Under the pieces are notes generated by a model, which saw only the letters and a list, made by a program, of their open reading frames with translations, ran no database searches and was not told where the DNA came from. Positions 27,302 to 36,652 of a stretch of DNA of 64,000 nucleotides are shown here, one piece after another. The first letter of the stretch is position 1. Every line of letters begins with the position of its first letter. Position numbers and translations under genes: made by a program. Origin of the DNA: Symbiodinium sp. CCMP2592 (Eukaryota; Sar; Dinophyceae; Suessiales; Symbiodiniaceae); assembly GCA_905221615.1 (NCBI GenBank), contig CAJNDT010005913.1, forward strand, positions 2,170,001 through 2,234,000, written 5' to 3'.

Positions 27302-27403
27302 TTCGGAGCTCCTCGTGCGATTTCGATCCACATAGTGGAACAGAACGGTAGCGGATCACCACACCTAAATCAGAGTCCAAAATGGTGAATTTCTGATTTC
27401 TCA

Positions 27404-27432
27404 TTGAGCATCATTTGGACTCCTCTTATAGT
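27404..27432 (+). promoter_or_regulatory. Candidate sigma70 promoter for the 27517 gene
   Basis: TTGAGC (27404-27409), a 17-base spacer and TATAGT (27427-27432), with a purine-rich leader of about 75 bases to the ATG. It lies in the divergent intergenic region shared with the phosphofructokinase gene. Confidence 0.5.
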
Positions 27433-27516
27433 ACCTGAACGACCAGACGCTTAGAGAACGGCTGGTTCGCGTCGACAAGAGAGAAACCCACAGACATAAG
27501 AGAGAAAGAGGAACAC

Positions 27517-28209
27517 ATGCTTATCACTCGCACTGCAGTTATCGCCGCATCGATCACCGCAACCACATCATTTGCCGGCGTGCCGATCGATCACGAATCG
27601 TCATTCCTTGCATTCGGTGCCGAGATGCCATTCGGTGACGGCAACATGAACACCAACTACTCCATCCATCGCGGAATGGACGCGTTCGGTGCACTCGAGA
27701 TCGGTCTGAAAGCAAAGGAACGCTTCGTTGGTGACCTCACCACCGACGGCAACGGCCGCTTCTTCGCAAACGCCGGTTCGCCTGACAACGACGGGCTCAG
27801 CTCGTGGAACATCGATTTCGGATTCGCACTCTCGCGCGATGCGACCCCTGCGAACTACCACATGACCCTCATGGTTGATTTCGACGCCGGATTCGGTTCA
27901 CAGAGCTGGGTCACACTCGACATCACCAACGCACTCGCTGCGGCGATGGTCACCACCCCTGCAGGAGGTGATAGCCAAAACCCAGGATTTAGCTTCTGGG
28001 GAGTCAGTGTCCCGTTCATCCTCGACGCAAGCGGATACATCCCGTTCGATCCAGATGCGACCGGCGAGTACGATGTCAAGATGGTGCTGACCGAGGTTAC
28101 CGGCGCTCCATTGCTCGAAACCGCGATCGTGGTCGAAGTCGTCCCATCCCCAAGCTCCGCGGCACTGCTCGGACTCGGAGGACTGCTCGCGACCCGCCGC
28201 CGTCGATAA
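27517..28209 (+). CDS. Exported protein with PEP-CTERM-like sorting signal
   Basis: A 230-residue secreted protein. The signal peptide ends at SFAG (about residue 21). The middle is a beta-rich domain of no recognised family (for example NYSIHRGMDAFGALEIGLKA, YHMTLMVDFDAGFGSQSW). The C-terminus reads VVPSPSSAALLGLGGLLATRRRR: Val-Pro-x-Pro, hydrophobic helix and Arg cluster, as in exosortase-processed proteins. A promoter candidate lies upstream and a strong terminator downstream, so it is monocistronic and probably well expressed. No exosortase is seen in the window. Confidence 0.82.
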   Translation: MLITRTAVIAASITATTSFAGVPIDHESSFLAFGAEMPFGDGNMNTNYSIHRGMDAFGALEIGLKAKERFVGDLTTDGNGRFFANAGSPDNDGLSSWNIDFGFALSRDATPANYHMTLMVDFDAGFGSQSWVTLDITNALAAAMVTTPAGGDSQNPGFSFWGVSVPFILDASGYIPFDPDATGEYDVKMVLTEVTGAPLLETAIVVEVVPSPSSAALLGLGGLLATRRRR

Positions 28210-28237
28210 AGACGAACATCTGAATATGCAGTTAAGA

Positions 28238-28262
28238 AGTCCCGCACCAGCGGGGCTTTTTT
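28238..28262 (+). terminator. Rho-independent terminator after the 27517 gene
   Basis: Eight-base-pair stem (28238-28245 with 28250-28257), four-base loop and six T. Confidence 0.88.
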
Positions 28263-28374
28263 CATAACCACCGATTTCAGCAAGCGAATTCGCAACTGAC
28301 CCCAGAATCCGTTCAGAAATCACGCCACTTTCTCACCACTTCTCGGTACCATCATCTCCAAGGAGTCTCGTTCT

Positions 28375-31300
28375 ATGAAATCTGTCACGTACCTGTGTTC
28401 CACCGCCGTCCTCATCGCGGCTGCATCCGTCCACACCGCAACACTCGCGTCCGATCCCCTCGCGCCGCGCCCCAACGGCATGGCGGTCGATCGACCAAGC
28501 AAACACCTCATCACCGGCGCGACCATCCACCTCTCGCCGACCCAGACCTACGACGCCGACTCCAATCCCGGCATCCTCATCGAAGATGGCGTCATCATCG
28601 GAGTTGTCGAGTCCACCGACACCATCCGACTCAAACCCGGATTCCAAGTCCACGAGCTCCCAGACACCTACCACATCTACGCCGGATTCATCGACCCGTT
28701 CGTCGAGGTCGACACCCAAGCGATCGATCCAAACTCCAGCGGCAAGCACTGGAACCGATTCGTCACCCCCCAGCGTGACGCGCTCATCGGACCAGGACTC
28801 ACAAACAAACAAGCCGAGTCGCTCCGCAAGCACGGATTCACCACCGCGATGATCGCGCCGGACTCAGGAGTCTTCCGCGGATGGACCGCGACGGTCTCGA
28901 CTGCTGATCATTTCAACGACCCATCGCTCGGACTCCCGCCCGTCTATCAATCACACGCGGGACAGATGATGGGGTACGACCGCACCAACTGGTCCGACGC
29001 GGACTACCCGACGAGCCACATGGGTGTGATCTCGCTGATGCGTCAGACCTTCCTCGACGCTGAGCACTACCACAAGTCCAAAGCAACCAACCCATCGTGC
29101 CTCTCGCAGGTCACTCCGGACGACACAACCTTCTTCTATGACACCAGCACCGAGCTCGAAGCCGTGCTCGCTGACAAGATCGCGGCTGAGTTCGATCACG
29201 ACAGCATCGTCATCATCGGATCGGGAAGCGAACACCGAAGGCTCGATGCGCTCGTCGAGATGAACCACTCAATCGTCGTCCCGATGACCTTCCCAGAAGA
29301 ACCAGAGGTCTGGACGATTAACGACGCGGACAATGTCGCGCTCACCACACTCCAGCACTGGGAACGCGCCCCAGCCAACGCTCGCTGGCTCCACAACGCG
29401 GGACTCAAGGTCGCGCTCACCTCCAGCAAGCTCCGCGACGGAGAGAAGTTCTACGACAACCTCCACGAAGCGATCAAAAAAGGTCTCCCGGCTTCTGACG
29501 CGCTCGCGATGCTGACCACCAACGCCGCGGACATCCTCGATCTCGACAACCAAGGCGAGATCAAGAACGGCTACCTCGCCAATCTCGTCGTCGCATCCGA
29601 CGACCTCTTCGATCCCGATTCCAAAGCACAGATCATCGACACATGGATCGATGGACGCAAGCACCACATCAACGACGACAAACCCACCCACTTCGATGGA
29701 TACTGGGAGATCTCTGTCGTCGGCGCTCCGTTCACCATGTGGATCGACATCGAGGGCGACTCAATCACCGCATTCGAAGGCGAGGGCGATGACCTCGCGA
29801 CCAACAAAGCACGCAAGGTCGAAATCGAAGAGAACGCGATCTCCTTCATCATCGACGACGATGACGATGGATCGGGTTCCTACATCATGTCGGGAACACT
29901 CCTCAAAGACGGCTCTATGCGAGGAACCGGACTCGGTGCCGACCAGAACCCATTCAACTGGACCGCGAAGATCACCGACGCGCCCGTCACCATGAACACC
30001 TTCCAAGGCACATGGGACGCGACACTCGCTGAACGCTTCGATCTGACCTTCAAAGTCGGCAAAGACTCCGTCACCATCATCGAGCATGTCCAAGACGCCG
30101 ACAACATCACACAAGAATCCACCACCGCCGAGATCCAAGGCTCAACACTCGCGTTCACCTTCGAACACGAACCATTCGGGATGCCGGGAACATTCTCCAT
30201 CGCCCTCTCCCCACCAGGCGACGACGACACCCTCATCGGCATCGGAACACGCCCCGACAACGCGCCCTTCCAGCTCACCGCGACCAAAGTCGAAGACGAC
30301 AAGAAGGACGATAAGTCAACCGAAACACTCCCCGACGCGCCACCTTCGCCGTTCGGTCCCTACGCACTGAGCGAGATCCCGCCGCAGGACTCCGTCCTCA
30401 TCACCAACGCGACCATCTGGACCCAGTCCGATCAAGGCATCCTCGAAGACGCGTGGATCATCATCCGCAACGGGAAGATCCATTCGCTCGGAACCGGAGG
30501 CTACCCACGCATCGCCGTCGATCACACCATCGACGCGCAAGGCAAGCACGTCACCCCCGGACTCATCGACGCGCACTCACACACCGGACTCTTCCGCTTC
30601 GGAGTCAACGAGTCCGGGCAAGCCGTGACCTCCGAGTGCCGCATCGAAGATTCGCTTGATCCCGGATACATCGGATTCTACCGCGAGCTCGCCGGAGGAC
30701 TCACCACCTCCCAGCTCCTCCACGGCTCCGCAAACCCCATCGGTGGACAATCCAAAACCATCAAACTCCGCTGGGGAATGGACCGCCCCGAAGACATGTA
30801 CTTCGAAGACGCGAAGCCAGGCATCAAGTTCGCGCTGGGAGAAAACGTCAAACAATCCAACTGGGGAGACGACAAAACCACGCGCTACCCACAAACACGC
30901 ATGGGTGTCGAGACCACCATGCGCGACCGCTTCACCAAAGCGCGTGAATACGCCGAGCGTGGAATGAAAACACCTTCCGGCGACACCGACCTCGAACTCG
31001 AAGCACTCGCCGAGATCCTCGCCGGAGAGCGCCTCGTCCACTGCCACTCATACCGTCAAGACGAGATCCTCATGCTCTGCCGCATCGCCGAAGAGTTCGG
31101 ATTCAAGATCGGCACCTTCCAGCACGGGCTCGAAACCTACAAGGTCGCCGAGATCGTCAAGGAACACTCCATCGGCGCGTCCATTTTCTCCGACTGGTGG
31201 GCCTACAAGGTCGAAGTCACCGACGCGATCCCCTACGCCGGCCCGATCAACCACGAGGTCGGACTGCTGACCTCATTCAACTCCGACTCCGACGACGTCG

Positions 31301-31770
31301 CTCGCCGCATGAATGTCGAAGCCGCCAAAGCACTCAAGTACGCACGAGCGTCAGGCATCGCGATGACCGAACAAGAAGCCCTCGCGTTCGTCACGACCAA
31401 CCCCGCGATCCAGCTCGACATCATCGACCGCGTCGGAACCCTCGAAGCCGGGAAGGATGCCGACATCGTCATCTGGTCCGGTTCACCGCTCTCCTCGCTC
31501 TCGCGTTGCGAAGCGACATACATCGACGGCCGCAAGTACTTCTCACTCGAAGACGATGCAGCACACCGCGAGGCGATCAACAACGAACGCACCCGACTCA
31601 CCCAGCACATCCTCACAAAGGATCACGCCGGCAGTAAAAAGAAAGACACCAAGAAACACAACCATGACGAACTGATCGACGATCCAGACCACTACGACTT
31701 CCACAACCACGACACGCGAGGCGACTGCGGCTGCAACCAGCTCATGCCCGCGTACCACACCGACTACTAA
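28375..31770 (+). CDS. Large exported protein with two amidohydrolase-like domains
   Basis: A 1131-residue protein with a signal peptide (to about residue 25). Residues 35-440 form a first amidohydrolase-like domain whose metal-site strand reads AGFIDPFVEVD, without the His-x-His. Residues 445-640 hold two roughly 100-residue beta-rich repeats starting GYWEISVVG and GTWDATLA. Residues 670-1080 form a second amidohydrolase domain with all expected ligands: DAHSH (near 733), LVHCHS, GTFQHG and the Asp in NSDSDD. The C-terminus is a His/Asp-rich tail ending in DCGCN. It probably acts as a periplasmic metal-dependent amidase or imidazolonepropionase-like hydrolase of unknown substrate. AAGGAG precedes the ATG. 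It lies 36 bases before another amidohydrolase gene. Confidence 0.9.
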   Translation: MKSVTYLCSTAVLIAAASVHTATLASDPLAPRPNGMAVDRPSKHLITGATIHLSPTQTYDADSNPGILIEDGVIIGVVESTDTIRLKPGFQVHELPDTYHIYAGFIDPFVEVDTQAIDPNSSGKHWNRFVTPQRDALIGPGLTNKQAESLRKHGFTTAMIAPDSGVFRGWTATVSTADHFNDPSLGLPPVYQSHAGQMMGYDRTNWSDADYPTSHMGVISLMRQTFLDAEHYHKSKATNPSCLSQVTPDDTTFFYDTSTELEAVLADKIAAEFDHDSIVIIGSGSEHRRLDALVEMNHSIVVPMTFPEEPEVWTINDADNVALTTLQHWERAPANARWLHNAGLKVALTSSKLRDGEKFYDNLHEAIKKGLPASDALAMLTTNAADILDLDNQGEIKNGYLANLVVASDDLFDPDSKAQIIDTWIDGRKHHINDDKPTHFDGYWEISVVGAPFTMWIDIEGDSITAFEGEGDDLATNKARKVEIEENAISFIIDDDDDGSGSYIMSGTLLKDGSMRGTGLGADQNPFNWTAKITDAPVTMNTFQGTWDATLAERFDLTFKVGKDSVTIIEHVQDADNITQESTTAEIQGSTLAFTFEHEPFGMPGTFSIALSPPGDDDTLIGIGTRPDNAPFQLTATKVEDDKKDDKSTETLPDAPPSPFGPYALSEIPPQDSVLITNATIWTQSDQGILEDAWIIIRNGKIHSLGTGGYPRIAVDHTIDAQGKHVTPGLIDAHSHTGLFRFGVNESGQAVTSECRIEDSLDPGYIGFYRELAGGLTTSQLLHGSANPIGGQSKTIKLRWGMDRPEDMYFEDAKPGIKFALGENVKQSNWGDDKTTRYPQTRMGVETTMRDRFTKAREYAERGMKTPSGDTDLELEALAEILAGERLVHCHSYRQDEILMLCRIAEEFGFKIGTFQHGLETYKVAEIVKEHSIGASIFSDWWAYKVEVTDAIPYAGPINHEVGLLTSFNSDSDDVARRMNVEAAKALKYARASGIAMTEQEALAFVTTNPAIQLDIIDRVGTLEAGKDADIVIWSGSPLSSLSRCEATYIDGRKYFSLEDDAAHREAINNERTRLTQHILTKDHAGSKKKDTKKHNHDELIDDPDHYDFHNHDTRGDCGCNQLMPAYHTDY

Positions 31771-31806
31771 TCCGATCGCCCAAAGAGACTCATACGAAAG
31801 CCAATT

Positions 31807-33078
31807 ATGAAATACACATCATTGATCCAAACCACGCTCGTCTCGCTCGCTCTGCTGACAACCACAGCAACCGCTCAAGACCTCACCCCCACCGCACCCG
31901 AGCAGGACCGCCCGATCTTCCTCGTCGGCGCTACCGCACACACCATCAGCGGCGGCACCATCGAGAACGCGCTCGTCACGATGAATGAAGGGAAGATCGG
32001 CATGGTCGGGAAAGCCGACGAACTCATGCCCATCCTCTCCGTCTCACCTGACACACAGATCATCGATCTCTCAGGGATGCACATCTACCCAGGACTCATC
32101 GATTCCGTCACCCGCTTGGGACTCATCGAAACCTCCGCCGTCCGCGCAACGCTCGATCACAACGAAGTCGGATCCATGACCCCAGAGGTCCGCGCGTATG
32201 TCGCAGTGAATCCAGACTCCGTCGTCATCCCAACCGCACGAACCAACGGCGTCCTCACCGTCGGCGTCTTCCCCTCCGGCGGCGCTATCCCAGGACGCGC
32301 CTCCATCATCACCACCGACGGATGGACCACCGAAGACCTCGCGCTCGATCGCGACGCCGGACTCATCATCTCGCTCCGCGAGAACAACCTCGACGAACTC
32401 AACGAGATCTTCGACCAAGCCGTCGCCTACAACCAAGCACACGACGTCGTCGATCAACGACTCGAAGCCATCACCACTGTTCTTGAACGCGAGGACCAGA
32501 ACCCAGTCTTCATGAACGCCAACACCTTCGATCAGATCACCAGCTCAATCAACTGGGCCATCGATCGCAACCTCAAACCAATCATCGTCGGCGGACGCGA
32601 CGCGCACCTCTGCACCGATCTCCTCGTCTCCACTAACACCCCAGTCATCATCGGAGGCACCTACACCTTCCCCAAACGCGCCGACGCGCCCTACGACGCG
32701 CAGTACACACTCCCTCAAAAGCTCGATGAAGCAGGAGTCCAGTGGACCATCACCATGGCCTCACGCTTCGCGCACGAACGCAACCTCCCAGACGCTACCG
32801 CGATCGCCGTCGCCCACGGCCTCGACCACGACAAAGCACTCCGCGCCATCACCCTCAGCGCCGCTGAGATTCTCGGCGTCGACGAGCACATCGGATCCAT
32901 CGAGAAAGGCAAGCACGCCACGCTCATCGTCACCGACGGCGACATCCTCGAAACCACCAGCGTCGTCCACCACGCCTTCATCGAAGGTAAAGCGATCGAC
33001 CTGACCAACAAGCAAACCGAACTCCGCGACATCTATCGCGAGAAGTACCGCCAGCTCGGACTCATCGAGGAAGACTGA
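31807..33078 (+). CDS. Exported amidohydrolase-like protein, metal site degenerate
   Basis: A 423-residue protein with a signal peptide ending TATAQ (about residue 24). It has the amidohydrolase frame: N-terminal beta sandwich (LVGATAHTISGGTIENALVTMNEGKIGMVG), YPGLIDS, the C-terminal LSAAEILGVDEHIGSIEKGKHATLIVTDG and VHHAFIEGKAI. The usual DAHxH after PGLID is replaced by DSVTR, and I find no clear replacement, so the protein may be non-catalytic or a partner of the preceding 1131-residue protein. The spacing of 36 bases and the same strand suggest an operon. It ends two bases from the convergent lipoprotein gene. Confidence 0.88.
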   Translation: MKYTSLIQTTLVSLALLTTTATAQDLTPTAPEQDRPIFLVGATAHTISGGTIENALVTMNEGKIGMVGKADELMPILSVSPDTQIIDLSGMHIYPGLIDSVTRLGLIETSAVRATLDHNEVGSMTPEVRAYVAVNPDSVVIPTARTNGVLTVGVFPSGGAIPGRASIITTDGWTTEDLALDRDAGLIISLRENNLDELNEIFDQAVAYNQAHDVVDQRLEAITTVLEREDQNPVFMNANTFDQITSSINWAIDRNLKPIIVGGRDAHLCTDLLVSTNTPVIIGGTYTFPKRADAPYDAQYTLPQKLDEAGVQWTITMASRFAHERNLPDATAIAVAHGLDHDKALRAITLSAAEILGVDEHIGSIEKGKHATLIVTDGDILETTSVVHHAFIEGKAIDLTNKQTELRDIYREKYRQLGLIEED

Positions 33079-33079
33079 G

Positions 33080-33610
33080 TTATTCCTCCGAAACCGACAC
33101 ACTCAACACTTCAAAGTCATCCTGGAGCGTTTTAATAGTGCCATCGGTGCGCGCCGTATGGAAGGTCAGACGCATCCGCCCGCGCCCATCACTCTCAAAC
33201 CAATCCGGGAGTCCTGTGAGCACAAACTTGTAGGTCCGCGTCACCGAGTCAAAGTACGACACATTCGTCGCAAGATCACGCAGATCGATGTCCCACTTCA
33301 CACCGCTCTCGCCGATCGTCGTCGCCCCAGATTTCCGAAGCCGAATTGTGACTCGTCCGACTCCTTTGATCGTGTCACCCCACCCGTCTCGGATCTCCAT
33401 ATGCACGACCAAGCGGCGCTGCTCACCATACACCTCCGCGTGCGTGAGAGGGTGAATCCGCATCTCCGTCGGCGCGAACGGCCCAGGAACCCACATCCCG
33501 TCCTCCGCTCGAGTGACCTCTTCTCGGATATTGACGCCTTGGTAACACCCAGACAGCATCAACAACCCTGTAATCCCACTGCATATGACTGATTGACCGG
33601 ACTTCCGCAT
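33080..33610 (-). CDS. Lipoprotein of unknown function
   Basis: A 176-residue predicted lipoprotein (lipobox LMLSGC near residues 17-22) with a beta-rich body (RRLVVHMEIRDGWGD, GRVTIRLRKSG, RTYKFVLTGLP). No family recognised. It begins eight bases after the holin-like gene of the capsid module and runs on the same strand, so it could be read from that module's transcript. In phages a lipoprotein after a holin would suggest a spanin, but at this length and with a beta-rich body a host envelope protein is equally likely. Confidence 0.7.
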   Translation of the reverse strand: MRKSGQSVICSGITGLLMLSGCYQGVNIREEVTRAEDGMWVPGPFAPTEMRIHPLTHAEVYGEQRRLVVHMEIRDGWGDTIKGVGRVTIRLRKSGATTIGESGVKWDIDLRDLATNVSYFDSVTRTYKFVLTGLPDWFESDGRGRMRLTFHTARTDGTIKTLQDDFEVLSVSVSEE

Positions 33611-33618
33611 GTCCCAGT

Positions 33619-33888
33619 CTATGCGCCGCTCGACCCATTCGCACCCCTCCCGGCGAGCACATCCACAAGACCACGCTGTCCGGACTCAAGCATCGTCAAT
33701 GCCCGAGTATTGTCCCGAACAACTTCGATCAACGCCGCTCGATCATCCAGTTGACTAAGCAGCTTCTCGTGCGCCTCGTTGATCTGCTGCTCGCGATGGA
33801 GCGATGCTCGCCGTTCCACGAGCCACATAGCGCAGACCATTCCCGCAACACCGAACTGCGTTAACGCAGTGAGCACTTCTGTCTCCAT
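33619..33888 (-). CDS. Small holin-like membrane protein (BhlA/UviB-like layout)
   Basis: An 89-residue protein with one membrane segment (about residues 6-24, ALTQFGVAGMVCAMWLVERR) and then a charged coiled coil with heptads to the C-terminus. This layout and size match BhlA/UviB-type phage holins and similar small phage membrane proteins; the match is by architecture, not by a confirmed family hit. The start is ATG 33888 with AAGGAG six bases upstream; the GTG at 33894 is less likely. It is the last gene of the capsid module and no endolysin is next to it. Confidence 0.6.
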   Translation of the reverse strand: METEVLTALTQFGVAGMVCAMWLVERRASLHREQQINEAHEKLLSQLDDRAALIEVVRDNTRALTMLESGQRGLVDVLAGRGANGSSGA

Positions 33889-33897
33889 AATCACTCC

Positions 33898-34278
33898 TTA
33901 ACCAGTCAGTCGCCCGAAGACCGCGATGTAGCTCACCGATACCTCGCGACCCCGCTGCGTGGGTCCCTGTTCTTCATATGTCAACAACTTCATGTCCGAC
34001 CACGAGTGCCCGTGCTCATCCACGAGTGTCCCATCCGATACCCCAAACTCGGCCTCATCCAGAATATCATCCCGCTTGGACCACAGCGACGAATCCGTCG
34101 AAGCAACCAATCGCCCATGAACCTCGACCCAGACCTCCCAGTCCCCAGACTCAAATGTCCCAGGTACCGATGGATCACCACTCACAGATGCCAACGAGAC
34201 CACACGACGACCAAGCCGACGATTCACAAATCGATGAGGTCCGGACCCAAACAAGTTTTGTCCCTTGAACGACGACAT
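33898..34278 (-). CDS. Capsid-module protein, probable head/neck component
   Basis: A 126-residue protein of unrecognised family. It looks beta-rich (GDWEVWVEVHGRLVA, EVSVSYIAVFGRLTG), has no signal peptide, and resembles in size and position the small minor-tail, head-closure or tail-terminator proteins encoded after the major capsid gene in siphovirus-like modules. Its ATG overlaps the previous stop by one base (TAATG), indicating translational coupling. The role is inferred from synteny. Confidence 0.55.
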   Translation of the reverse strand: MSSFKGQNLFGSGPHRFVNRRLGRRVVSLASVSGDPSVPGTFESGDWEVWVEVHGRLVASTDSSLWSKRDDILDEAEFGVSDGTLVDEHGHSWSDMKLLTYEEQGPTQRGREVSVSYIAVFGRLTG

Positions 34279-34679
34279 TAATCACCCCCACTCACACTGA
34301 CCGGATCCTGATCGCCCGAAGAACTCACCGCGACCAATCGGACCTCACGCGTCGTTCGGGATCCACTAAAAGCATACAAAACCGATTCAACAACCCCGCT
34401 CAAAGTCACGACACTCCGATCAGCATCATTCCCGCGGTCCACCTCAACAACAAACAATCCCTCAGATCCAACCACCGGCGTGCTCAGTTCATCGCGATCG
34501 ACATCCTGAAGCACACGAACAAGAGTCTTCCGCCGCGCTGAATCCACAAACACTCCATAAGGACCATCGTCCCCCCACTCCTCAACAAGCTCCACGCTCA
34601 GCGACTCAACCGCAACGCGGTACACATCGCTCCACACCTCGCCCCCAAACCGCACGCTGCTCGGACTCAGTATCAACAT
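34278..34679 (-). CDS. Capsid-module protein, probable connector/completion protein
   Basis: A 133-residue beta-rich protein (SSVRFGGEVWSDVYRVAVESLSVELVEEW, REVRLVAVSSSG). No family recognised. The start is ATG 34679 after a purine-rich GGGGGTG; a GTG three bases upstream is possible. It is coupled to the next gene by TAATG and lies 11 bases after the 209-residue gene. Its size and place in the module suggest a head-tail connector or tail-completion protein. Confidence 0.55.
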   Translation of the reverse strand: MLILSPSSVRFGGEVWSDVYRVAVESLSVELVEEWGDDGPYGVFVDSARRKTLVRVLQDVDRDELSTPVVGSEGLFVVEVDRGNDADRSVVTLSGVVESVLYAFSGSRTTREVRLVAVSSSGDQDPVSVSGGD

Positions 34680-34690
34680 CACACACCCCC

Positions 34691-35320
34691 TTAGCCGCGC
34701 GTCAGCACAAACGAGTTCGGATGCCGGCGAGTCTCCGCGATCCCGTCCCCATCCAGATCAATCAGCGCCACCACCGATCCACGCTCCATCGAGAACCGCT
34801 GCTGATAGATCCGCGACCGATCCAGATACGCCTCACCACCGCGCCCCGGCGCCCCCGCCGACGCGTAAATCAGATGCAGCGCCCCAAGCGCTTCCAGCAC
34901 CACCATCGCTGCTGGATTCGTTACCGCGTCGCTGCCCAATCCCGACTCATCATCCGCATCGATCCCGATCATCGCCAAAATCTGACGATGCACAATGCTA
35001 ATCTGAGGCTCAAACGTAAAGATCTCAACATCTACCCCCGTCACCCACTTCCCAGGAATAAATGTCGAATCCGGATCACCACGCATGATCGACACCGTCG
35101 CCGTCGTCGCGCTCTGAACACTCACCACCTCCATCGGGATCGAATCAATCAGCACCACATGCCCCTGCGTGATCCCCCCCTCAATAAACGACCCACTCGT
35201 AAGCGTCAGCAGCGATCCGCTCAGATCCCCCGTCCCGCTCAGCAGCCGCTGCCCGTTCCACTTGACCTCCCGGAACAACCCCGGCTCGATCACCAACAAA
35301 TCCCTGTCCTTTGCGAACAT
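34691..35320 (-). CDS. Capsid-module protein, probable head-completion or adaptor
   Basis: A 209-residue protein. The first half is beta-rich (GTGDLSGSLLTLTSGSFIEGG, IMRGDPDSTFIPG). The second half has helices (ILAMIGIDADDESG, MVVLEALGALHLIYASAG) and a tail with LIDLDGDGIAETRR. The helix-helix-then-YLDRSRIYQQRF pattern recalls head-tail adaptor (gp6/gp15-like) subunits, but I cannot confirm the family. GAGGTGA precedes the ATG. It lies 104 bases after the major capsid gene, the largest gap in the module, which contains a GC-rich inverted repeat near 35372-35390. Confidence 0.58.
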   Translation of the reverse strand: MFAKDRDLLVIEPGLFREVKWNGQRLLSGTGDLSGSLLTLTSGSFIEGGITQGHVVLIDSIPMEVVSVQSATTATVSIMRGDPDSTFIPGKWVTGVDVEIFTFEPQISIVHRQILAMIGIDADDESGLGSDAVTNPAAMVVLEALGALHLIYASAGAPGRGGEAYLDRSRIYQQRFSMERGSVVALIDLDGDGIAETRRHPNSFVLTRG

Positions 35321-35424
35321 CACTCACCTCCCGCTACAAACCACTCATCAAACCCGGAGCGCGCGTCTCCACGCGCCCCGAGCGTTCCAGCCCCCACCGG
35401 AACCCCGCAATCACAATCAATCGC

Positions 35425-36597
35425 TTAGACCGCAAGCCCCGAGATCAACCCGTGCGCGTTCTCGTTCTTGAACTCCATCGTGTACTCTCCGATGACCTGA
35501 CCCGACACCGAATCCCCCGTCGCCGCCAGCGGCTTGTAGTGGAAACTCCGCCCCTGCATCGGCATCACCGAAATCCGCGACGAATCAAGCAGCAGCACCG
35601 AATCCGTCGGGACCCAGCGCGACATGATCACTCGGCACACGCCAAAGTCGCTCTCGTACACGCTGATCATGTCCGAGTACGTCTGATCATCCGGCAGATA
35701 CGCTCGGCTCCCGCTCGCAAACGAGTTGATCTTCCGCTTCTGCGCCCCGCCAACAACAATCGTGTCCACACCTCCAGAAGACTGATCCCAGATCTGCTTG
35801 AGCGCCGCGTTAAGCACCGCCTCATTGAGCTCGTCCCCCGCGCCCTCGCCGTCCGGAATCGCTCCCACCCCAGGCTCAAACAGATTCGTGTTCATCGATT
35901 GGATGATCCCGTTCATCGAACGCCGAACAGTTGACGACCCCTGCATACCACTCGCCGGCGCGACGCCATTGATCACACAGTTCTCCAGATCCCTCAGCAG
36001 CTCACGCATCCGCTCCTGCTTCTGGTAATCCACCTCATCGCTGATCCCGTACGCCCGCGACGCCTGAAGCGATCCCGAGACATCTATCCCCGCCGTGAAG
36101 ATCTGCGTGAAGTTGCTCTTGCGAACGCGATTGGTAAACCGCGCCGCCGGCGCATCATCACCCTCAAGCGCCGCATTGCCCAGCACAAACAGCTCCATGT
36201 TGTCCGCAAGTGTCGCCGCCGTGGTCGCGCCGTACCCTCGCACAACTCCAAGCACATTGCTCCCAGTATCCACCGCTTCAACGAGCATCACCTCGCCGCT
36301 CTGACCCGGACGCACCAGATCACCGACCTTGAACACACTCGCATCATCCACCAGAATCCCAGTCGCCGACTCCGGATCTGGAGTAAACGTCGTCTGATTG
36401 ATCGTCCCCTTGTTCGCAAGCAGCGAATCCTCTATCCACTCGTGCACTGTTGAAAGCGCACTCCGCTTCGCATCACCCAAGTGATCAAGCAGCGGCGTCT
36501 CGAACGGACTCACAATCCCGATGATGTCGCTCACATCCTCCACAAGCTCCGGCAGATCCGCACCACCCGAATAACTCGCCTTCCCAGTAAATGCCAT
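35425..36597 (-). CDS. HK97-fold major capsid protein (SU10/DUF5309-like)
   Basis: A 390-residue capsid protein. The N-terminus (LVEDVSDIIGIVSPFETPLLDHLG), the sentence-like middle VGDLVRPGQSGEVMLVEAV, the RVRKSNFTQIFTAGIDVSGS segment, DEVDYQKQERMRELLRDLENCVING and the C-terminal MSRWVPTDSVLLLD fit the DUF5309/SU10-type major capsid family. The start at 36597 is favoured over 36603 because AAGGAG lies eight bases before the former and only two before the latter. No separate maturation protease is present. It lies 55 bases after the scaffold-like gene and is in step with portal and scaffold, the standard head-gene order. Reading frame is intact. Confidence 0.85.
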   Translation of the reverse strand: MAFTGKASYSGGADLPELVEDVSDIIGIVSPFETPLLDHLGDAKRSALSTVHEWIEDSLLANKGTINQTTFTPDPESATGILVDDASVFKVGDLVRPGQSGEVMLVEAVDTGSNVLGVVRGYGATTAATLADNMELFVLGNAALEGDDAPAARFTNRVRKSNFTQIFTAGIDVSGSLQASRAYGISDEVDYQKQERMRELLRDLENCVINGVAPASGMQGSSTVRRSMNGIIQSMNTNLFEPGVGAIPDGEGAGDELNEAVLNAALKQIWDQSSGGVDTIVVGGAQKRKINSFASGSRAYLPDDQTYSDMISVYESDFGVCRVIMSRWVPTDSVLLLDSSRISVMPMQGRSFHYKPLAATGDSVSGQVIGEYTMEFKNENAHGLISGLAV

Positions 36598-36652
36598 ACC
36601 CATTCTCCTTCTGTTCTATCTCAACCCAAAACAATCACTCAACCACCAACAC

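Noticed and set aside
33080..33610. A spanin-type lipoprotein after the holin-like gene
   Set aside because: Too long and beta-rich for an Rz1-type lipoprotein and with no Rz partner; kept as an unknown lipoprotein.
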